NCBI GenBank assembly: GCA_030248065.1 | Contig: JASAMV010001043.1 | Coordinates: forward strand, 1 to 13,649 | Direction: 5' to 3' | Origin: Rhynchonema sp. JSB1_4 | Taxonomy: Eukaryota; Nematoda; Chromadorea; Monhysterida; Xyalidae | Length of the DNA stretch: 13,649 bases | Part shown: in pieces, positions 9,248 through 13,649 of the stretch | How the letters are laid out: every line of letters begins with the position of its first letter | Position numbering within the stretch: position 1 is the first letter of the stretch | Notes under the pieces: model-generated | Seen by the model: the letters and a program-made list of their open reading frames with translations, nothing else | Database searches by the model: none | What the model was told of the DNA's origin: nothing | Position numbers and translations under genes: made by a program

Positions 9248-9598
9248 ATGTCACACGAAACTTCATTTGTGCTTTCAATCTGCCTTTTACTCGTGCTCAA
9301 TGAGCCAAGTGTGCTCTCGCGTTCACAAAATCGACTTTCCTACAAGGACGCCCGGCACACCACCGGCTGCAACCAAGGCGTTAAATCAATCAATGGTCAA
9401 ATGTTGACAGGCAATCTACCAAATGAATACAGGACTGATTCAGCAGGACAGCGTCTAGCTGAAAAACTTCTACACCAACTAAGGCTGGAACGACATAATC
9501 GCATCTTGAGAGGGCTCGGAACGCTGAAGTGGAAGACCGTGCATTTTGTGCAACATCCATCGCCGGGGTGGCACGACTTGGCCTGGAGTTGGGGTTAA
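9248..9598 (+). CDS. Small secreted protein / candidate peptide precursor
   Basis: A single open frame encodes 116 residues ending at TAA 9596-9598. Residues ~7-19 (FVLSICLLLVLNE) are hydrophobic after a short polar start, fitting a secretion signal with cleavage near residues 21-26. The rest is hydrophilic with one cysteine (CNQGVK) and a basic, helix-prone stretch containing LAEKLLHQLRLERHNRIL (residues ~75-92). The protein ends PSPGWHDLAWSWG: two Trp separated by six residues followed by Gly at the very C-terminus, which is the pattern of W(X6)W-amide (allatostatin-B/myoinhibitory) peptides. There is no KR/RR site directly before it, only single or spaced basic residues (KWK), so processing is uncertain. 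The start is supported by the TTTTCAG acceptor, the end by AATAAA at 9861. The last part could instead be read-through of an unspliced intron. I do not recognise a family for the whole protein. Confidence 0.5.
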   Translation: MSHETSFVLSICLLLVLNEPSVLSRSQNRLSYKDARHTTGCNQGVKSINGQMLTGNLPNEYRTDSAGQRLAEKLLHQLRLERHNRILRGLGTLKWKTVHFVQHPSPGWHDLAWSWG

Positions 9599-9860
9599 AT
9601 TTGGTGATCCTGCTGCGATGATCATCTTTATGCGCTGTTGTTTGTCATGTTTGGTCTTTATATACATAGCTTTCATGCTTGGGAGAAATATGTTAGACAA
9701 GAATTTGGATCGTTGCAATCTTTAGTAAAGAGTCAATGCGGTTTTAAATTGTTGTGTGACATGTTATTTATCGTTTTTCCCAAGTTTATAAGATCGGATG
9801 TCGGGTATGTTCATGGTTGTGCGTCCTGAAAGGTCTTACTTCACACGAGAAGTGGTGAGA

Positions 9861-9866
9861 AATAAA
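9861..9866 (+). promoter_or_regulatory. Possible polyadenylation signal AATAAA
   Basis: The first canonical AATAAA after the 9598 stop, giving a 3' untranslated region of about 280 bases. Confidence 0.4.
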
Positions 9867-10002
9867 GATGGAAGAATTTCGTGGTGAATGATCGCAAGCA
9901 GCTGGTTTGATGACGAAACACGTGTGTCAAACAAGATGCGTGAAAAACTGAACGTTGCAGCAGAGCCATGTCACATCATCTCCAGTCAGCGGTGGCAGAC
10001 AA

Positions 10003-10312
10003 ATGGTTGCAAAGTATATACCCGTGGGGGATGAATCCAGATGGTTGCAAGGTACCCCGGAGGTCCGGAACAAGTTGCATGCATTATATTGAAAATTTGG
10101 CCAAAAAAATCAGTACTTTTTTACATTTTGGCCGAAAATTTGCCTAAAATAGCTGTCATGTGGAGGCTTGCGCGCGGAGCGCGCGATTTTTGATGTTTTA
10201 AGGTCAAAGAACACCCGTTTTTTGGAAAACCATAAGTTGTTGGTTGCAAGGTACATACCCTCCGCGATGGTTGTAACTGTAAGGCACCTACCCCTAAGGG
10301 GGGAATCCGCCC
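10003..10312. repeat. Degenerate ~37-base repeats, ATGGTTGCAAGGTA..TACCCC..GGGG
   Basis: Four units start with a form of ATGGTTGCAAGGTA: at 10003, 10041, 10240 and 10266. Most continue into TACCC, a G run and a tail like GATGAATCC or GGAATCCG. Units 1-2 and 3-4 are adjacent pairs, separated by ~165 bases that include an A/T-rich part and the palindrome GCGCGCGGAGCGCGC (~10170-10185). A minus-strand frame through it (10110-10331) is not credited as a gene. Confidence 0.55.
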
Positions 10313-10691
10313 CTGATCTATCCCTGATCACCCAGCCATTGCATTGTCTCCAATGATCAAATGTGTCAAACAGAAGTCATCGATTGTTTCACATTGACAA
10401 TTTTACACTGCGCTGACCGGTAACAAACAGCAAGTCAAATGCAGTGTGGCCTTTTAATCCCTTTCCATATTAAGGACTGCACACGTAAATGCACCAGCTG
10501 TTGTCTGTTTGTTTCAGTGAACATGAGCTAAAGATTTTTCATACGCAATGCTGTACATTAAGAGTTGAAGAGTTTTTCGCGTAGAAAGAGTTGAACAAAT
10601 AAAACTGCATAAAATGGTGAAAGAACAGCGACAATGTATTGTTTTTTGTTGGGAAAACAGCTTCAAATGCAGGAAAATGGAATAAATGTAG
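10313..10691. other. Intergenic stretch, nothing recognised
   Basis: Between the repeat cluster and the stop codon of the minus-strand SLC5 locus. It would contain the 3' untranslated region of that locus. No coding frame or RNA gene was recognised. Confidence 0.5.
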
Positions 10692-11790
10692 CTAGCCACT
10701 CCATTTCTCTTTCAAACACAGTCCGCCATCTTCATAAGGATCATCATTATTGCCCACATCATCTGTGGCCAAACGTTCCCAATCCAATCCTTTCAGTTTC
10801 CCATAGAATGTCAACGCCATTCGGCGGTCGCGTTCTGCGTCTGTCAGCGAGTGGTCGCCTTTACGAATCAGGCAACTTAACAATGTGCCCACGACCAGGA
10901 CCAAGAGCACCCCTATGAGTGGGTAGAGGTAGTTGGACACGCGGAAGAAGGCCGAGACCGAAGGGTCGCCGTAGATCGCGATCGAATTGCGTGAATCTTG
11001 CCAGAATGTCAGCTGGAAAATTGGGCTTATAGTAATGTTGTCTAATCACCGCGTCAAATCTTTTCATCAAATCACATGTACATATTTCTCGCGCATTTTA
11101 TCAGCACTCTGCTTCGGGAACCATTGTTTCCCGGAAAAACAGGATTATATGGGATTACAACGCACCTGACATAAGTCAGTCGGGCTTTGATGATCAAACC
11201 GGAAACGGTGGGAAACAAACCGTCGGGTCAAAACGCAAACTGTGTGTCGTGCTCTCGCTAGCAGCGTGAGAACACAAAGCAACAACCTAACTATGAAGCT
11301 GGGAATGGATTTTTTGTTCAAATTTAGAATTCCTAGCTGTTCACTCAGAGCGAAGAACGAAGAGGGAAAACCACATGAAACAAACCCATTCCCAGCTGCA
11401 CTAAAACACCCTAACCGCACACCAACATTGGTGTAATCAAAGCAAGTGTCGTTAGCGGGCAATCGATAATATCGAAATGGTTTTGTGATGAAATTTCCCA
11501 TGGCCATTGTGACACTGACGAGCACGGCCACCAACAGGGCGATTCCGGCTCCGTACTTGTTGGCCTGAGGCACAAACACACCGAGGAAGAACAGGCCCAC
11601 CAGGGGACCGGCCACTGCGCCAAGCAGACTGAATGACGCCTGGAATAGGGTGTTTTTGGACGACGTTGGTCATCTACTGGTGCTTTCGCACTAACGATGA
11701 TCTGGTGCACTTCCCGTTTGCGAGCACAATTCGACACGGGGCAGCCCACAGATCACAACGGCATCTTGCAGCGCAATCCGCAAATGGTGG

Positions 11791-12053
11791 CCGGGCAAAT
11801 GAGCAAAGCACAAGCCAAGACCACTTTGAGCAAGAAAAAAAGGGCAGAGCCCTTATGTATTTTGTCCCAACGGCTTAGGCTTGGGCTGATTTAGATATCT
11901 TAGCTTAGGCTTAGGCTTACACTTAAGATTAGTTTTGTGTTTGGGCTCAGGCTTTGGCTTATGCCTATTCGTTTTTAGTCTGTTCTTTTGGTCACTGCTC
12001 TTTTTCACTTGCTCAAAGTGGTCTTGCCCAAATGTGCTTTGCTCAATTGCCCG
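11791..12053. repeat. Inverted-repeat structure enclosing a telomere-like tract
   Basis: A ~44-base arm at 11791-11834 (starting CCGGGCAAATGAGCAAAGCA) recurs inverted at about 12008-12053 with a small indel and a few mismatches. The CTTGCTCAAAGTGGTCTTG part is identical in both. The spacer is ~170 bases and contains the TTAGGC-like tract. The whole lies in the intron between exons 4 and 5 of the SLC5 locus. It may be a foldback transposon; no target duplication was established. Confidence 0.72.
11873..11965 (+). repeat. Degenerate interstitial telomere-like repeat (TTAGGC)
   Basis: Several exact or near copies of TTAGGC lie in about 90 bases: GGCTTAGGCTTGGGC at 11873, TTAGCTTAGGCTTAGGCTTA at ~11900, and TTGGGCTCAGGCTTTGGCTT at 11941. 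TTAGGC is the telomere unit known from most nematodes. Translations of this stretch give the lysine/proline repeats of a minus-strand frame, which is not a gene. Confidence 0.65.
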
Positions 12054-13287
12054 TCCGCCCCGCAAATCCCCCCCAAATAAAATCAAAGTTTTCCCACCGT
12101 CATAATTCCGCCCATGGGCTCTGGCAGCAAAACGCGAGTGCGCGGTCGCCCCGGCAGCCAAACATGAGCACGAAGCTTGTTCAACACCGCGCAACGTTGT
12201 TCGCTCCAGTGGCCGAAGATTGGCTGGAACTATAGATGTAGGCGCAGCTGATACAAGATGGGCAGTTCAGAGGTGATACGAAACTTGTGACATATCTATA
12301 TGAATCGTAGCTACACTAGACAAATATTCAGCCTTGAGAAAGTCCTCCCACAAGACGGCAGCCTGTGAAATTCATGCCTGACGAGGGTGAGCGTATCACG
12401 ACAGACACGCGAGGAACAGACCTGGCAGGCCGGGGATACTGCCTGAAATGAAGAAAAACCTTAAATCTGAAGCATTCCCGCATAATATCGCTCATTTATA
12501 GTGCATGTACAGCAGTGGCTGAACCACAATTTGGCCGATCGGGCTGCGGCAAAGCGTAACCGTGTGTTGTGTTTCCTGACTCGTTTGGATGGTTGTTGAT
12601 TTCATGTCCCAGTTTGGCATGCAAGATGCGGAGATTTATCGGCTAAACAAACACTGTGTTGACTCACGCAACGTTCTCACGGCGAACACGATGACCAATT
12701 GATCGGCCTTGTATTCACGCGTGTCCAGTGGGTCGCAATCTACGTCGAAGAACGCCACCATGATCACACCGATGAAACACGCGATCGAGCCGAGAATGAC
12801 GAAGCACGGCACTGTGATCAGAAAGATGACGATGCTGCAATTGGGCGGCCCGCATTTAGGCAGGTCGGACCAGAACGATGCAGGCCTGGCGTCAGAGCTC
12901 GCCTCATGTTTGGGTTTGGGCATATGCATGCCACTCAGGCTCAAGTACGAATACATTTGGAACACAAACGGTCCATCTGCGACTTTCGGAGGGTTTATGC
13001 ACAGACCTATAGTTTACATAGGTTAAACTTGAACTCAGTTCAGGAACGGGCTTGTGTATCGTAACCAAGGATCCGATTGACATCAGGGCGTCATCTGTCA
13101 ATTGGCCCGGCACGCAATTCAAAAGATGTTGTTATCTTTGCTTTGCCCCTGCGTAGTCAAATCGCAACCAACCGCGAGCTTTTCAAATCGCGCAACGAGC
13201 AGTATCGCTGGACGGCCATCTGATTCAGTCCGTATTGACATTGATAAATGCGAATGCACCGAAAGTTGAGATCGACATAGAATTGTG

Positions 13288-13649
13288 CTGAAGGTTAGGC
13301 GATATGTCGGTTCTAAGAACGCACGTTGCAAAGTAATCATAGTCCCAGTGCTCTTCGTGTCAAAGACGGGTCATCTTAATAAACGAGAAACAGTCAACCG
13401 CCACAAGTAGCAACTGCAATTGTGTACGCCCTGTGCATTGTCATTGGTTCTTAGGGTGGGTTGCTACCTAGTCTGACCTGCATCTAGATTTGGAGTCCCA
13501 ATTCTTCAACACTTTAAATCGGCCCGATTCGCGGGCAGTGGTCCATAGGTGGTCAAGCCATCGGAGTCATTTATTCCTGGGTTAATTTTTTTGAAAGAGC
13601 TAAAATTCTGAAAATCAAATGGTAAAGTCTTTGCGGTAAACAACCTTTC
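13288..13649. other. Right edge, nothing recognised
   Basis: Upstream of the first visible SLC5 exon on the minus strand. I looked for the preceding SLC5 exon (the WTDxxQ region) in all three minus-strand frames and did not find it. It is probably intron. Confidence 0.4.

Larger units (their letters stand above)
10692..13287 (-). pseudogene. SLC5-family sodium/solute symporter, C-terminal half, probably decaying
   Basis: Six exons on the minus strand, in order: 13287-13173, 12834-12668, 12442-12315, 12223-12098, 11639-11421, 11012-10692 (stop TAG). Intact relatives (closest in form to SLC5A6/8/12) use the sodium gradient to import monocarboxylates or vitamins through the plasma membrane. Motifs in family order: GLNQMAVQRYCSL; a helix with IVIFLITVPCFVILG and DCDPLDTREYKADQL; IPGLPGLFLACL..SGMN..AAVLWEDF; LLGAVAGPLVGLFFLGVF; YGDPSVSAFFRVSNYLYPLI, then a charged tail. 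Splice phases agree throughout. Damage: exon 1 needs one extra base near 13231-13234 (a GG where GGG would restore frame). Exon 3 has two in-frame TGA stops, with codons lost after LACL and a base gained after GMNFT. In exon 4 the transmembrane part (FVLMFGC..ALAF) lies in the +1 frame between two compensating indels. Exons 2, 5 and 6 are clean. The N-terminal half is outside the window or lost. A sequencing-error origin cannot be excluded. Confidence 0.78.

Noticed and set aside
11853..12194. Minus-strand frame rich in Lys-Pro repeats
   Set aside because: The repeats come from the TTAGGC-like tract read in reverse; the real exon nearby is 12098-12223.
12840..12965. Minus-strand extension MFQMYSYLSLSG.. 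upstream of SLC5 exon 2
   Set aside because: Looked like a possible membrane segment, but a TTGCAG acceptor at 12835 joins exon 2 in phase to the NQMAVQRY exon, so this part is intron.

Overview
The window looks like nuclear DNA of a nematode. The genes are split by many short introns with GT..TTTNCAG borders. One small gene has a TTTTCAG splice acceptor 30 bases before its ATG, as expected for spliced-leader trans-splicing. A tRNA-Phe(GAA) gene has the eukaryotic form. A degenerate tract of TTAGGC, the nematode telomere unit, lies inside an intron. The species cannot be told from the sequence.

Layout. 1-1033: transposon debris, comprising the 3' end of a hAT transposase with an in-frame stop (203-532), a palindromic GATCCC-rich patch and inverted copies of a ~30-base repeat. 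1034-7578 (+): the last 14 exons of a DEG/ENaC sodium-channel subunit, all in frame (2046 coding bases, 681 residues plus stop); the first transmembrane part lies off the left edge. Its introns hold a nested hairpin repeat, an antisense tRNA-Phe gene, a small element with 31-base inverted ends and a complete non-autonomous hAT element with a perfect 8-base target duplication. 7579-9217: no recognisable gene, some short repeats and hairpins. 9248-9598 (+): a 116-residue secreted protein or peptide precursor whose last residues before the stop fit a W(X6)W-Gly amidation pattern. 9867-10691: degenerate ~37-base repeats and no gene. 10692-13287 (-): six C-terminal exons of an SLC5 sodium/solute symporter; three carry frameshifts or stops while three are clean, so it is probably a young pseudogene. 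One of its introns holds an inverted-repeat structure enclosing the TTAGGC-like tract. 13288-13649: nothing recognised.

The two large genes are both sodium-dependent membrane proteins but nothing shows they are functionally linked. The most unusual items are: (1) about 385 extra residues, with five N-glycosylation sequons, inserted between the cysteine-rich domain and TM2 of the DEG/ENaC subunit; (2) the decaying SLC5 locus; (3) the candidate amidated-peptide gene; (4) the telomere-like tract enclosed by inverted arms. Exon models were made by hand from splice consensus, reading phase and remembered family motifs; no database search was run.
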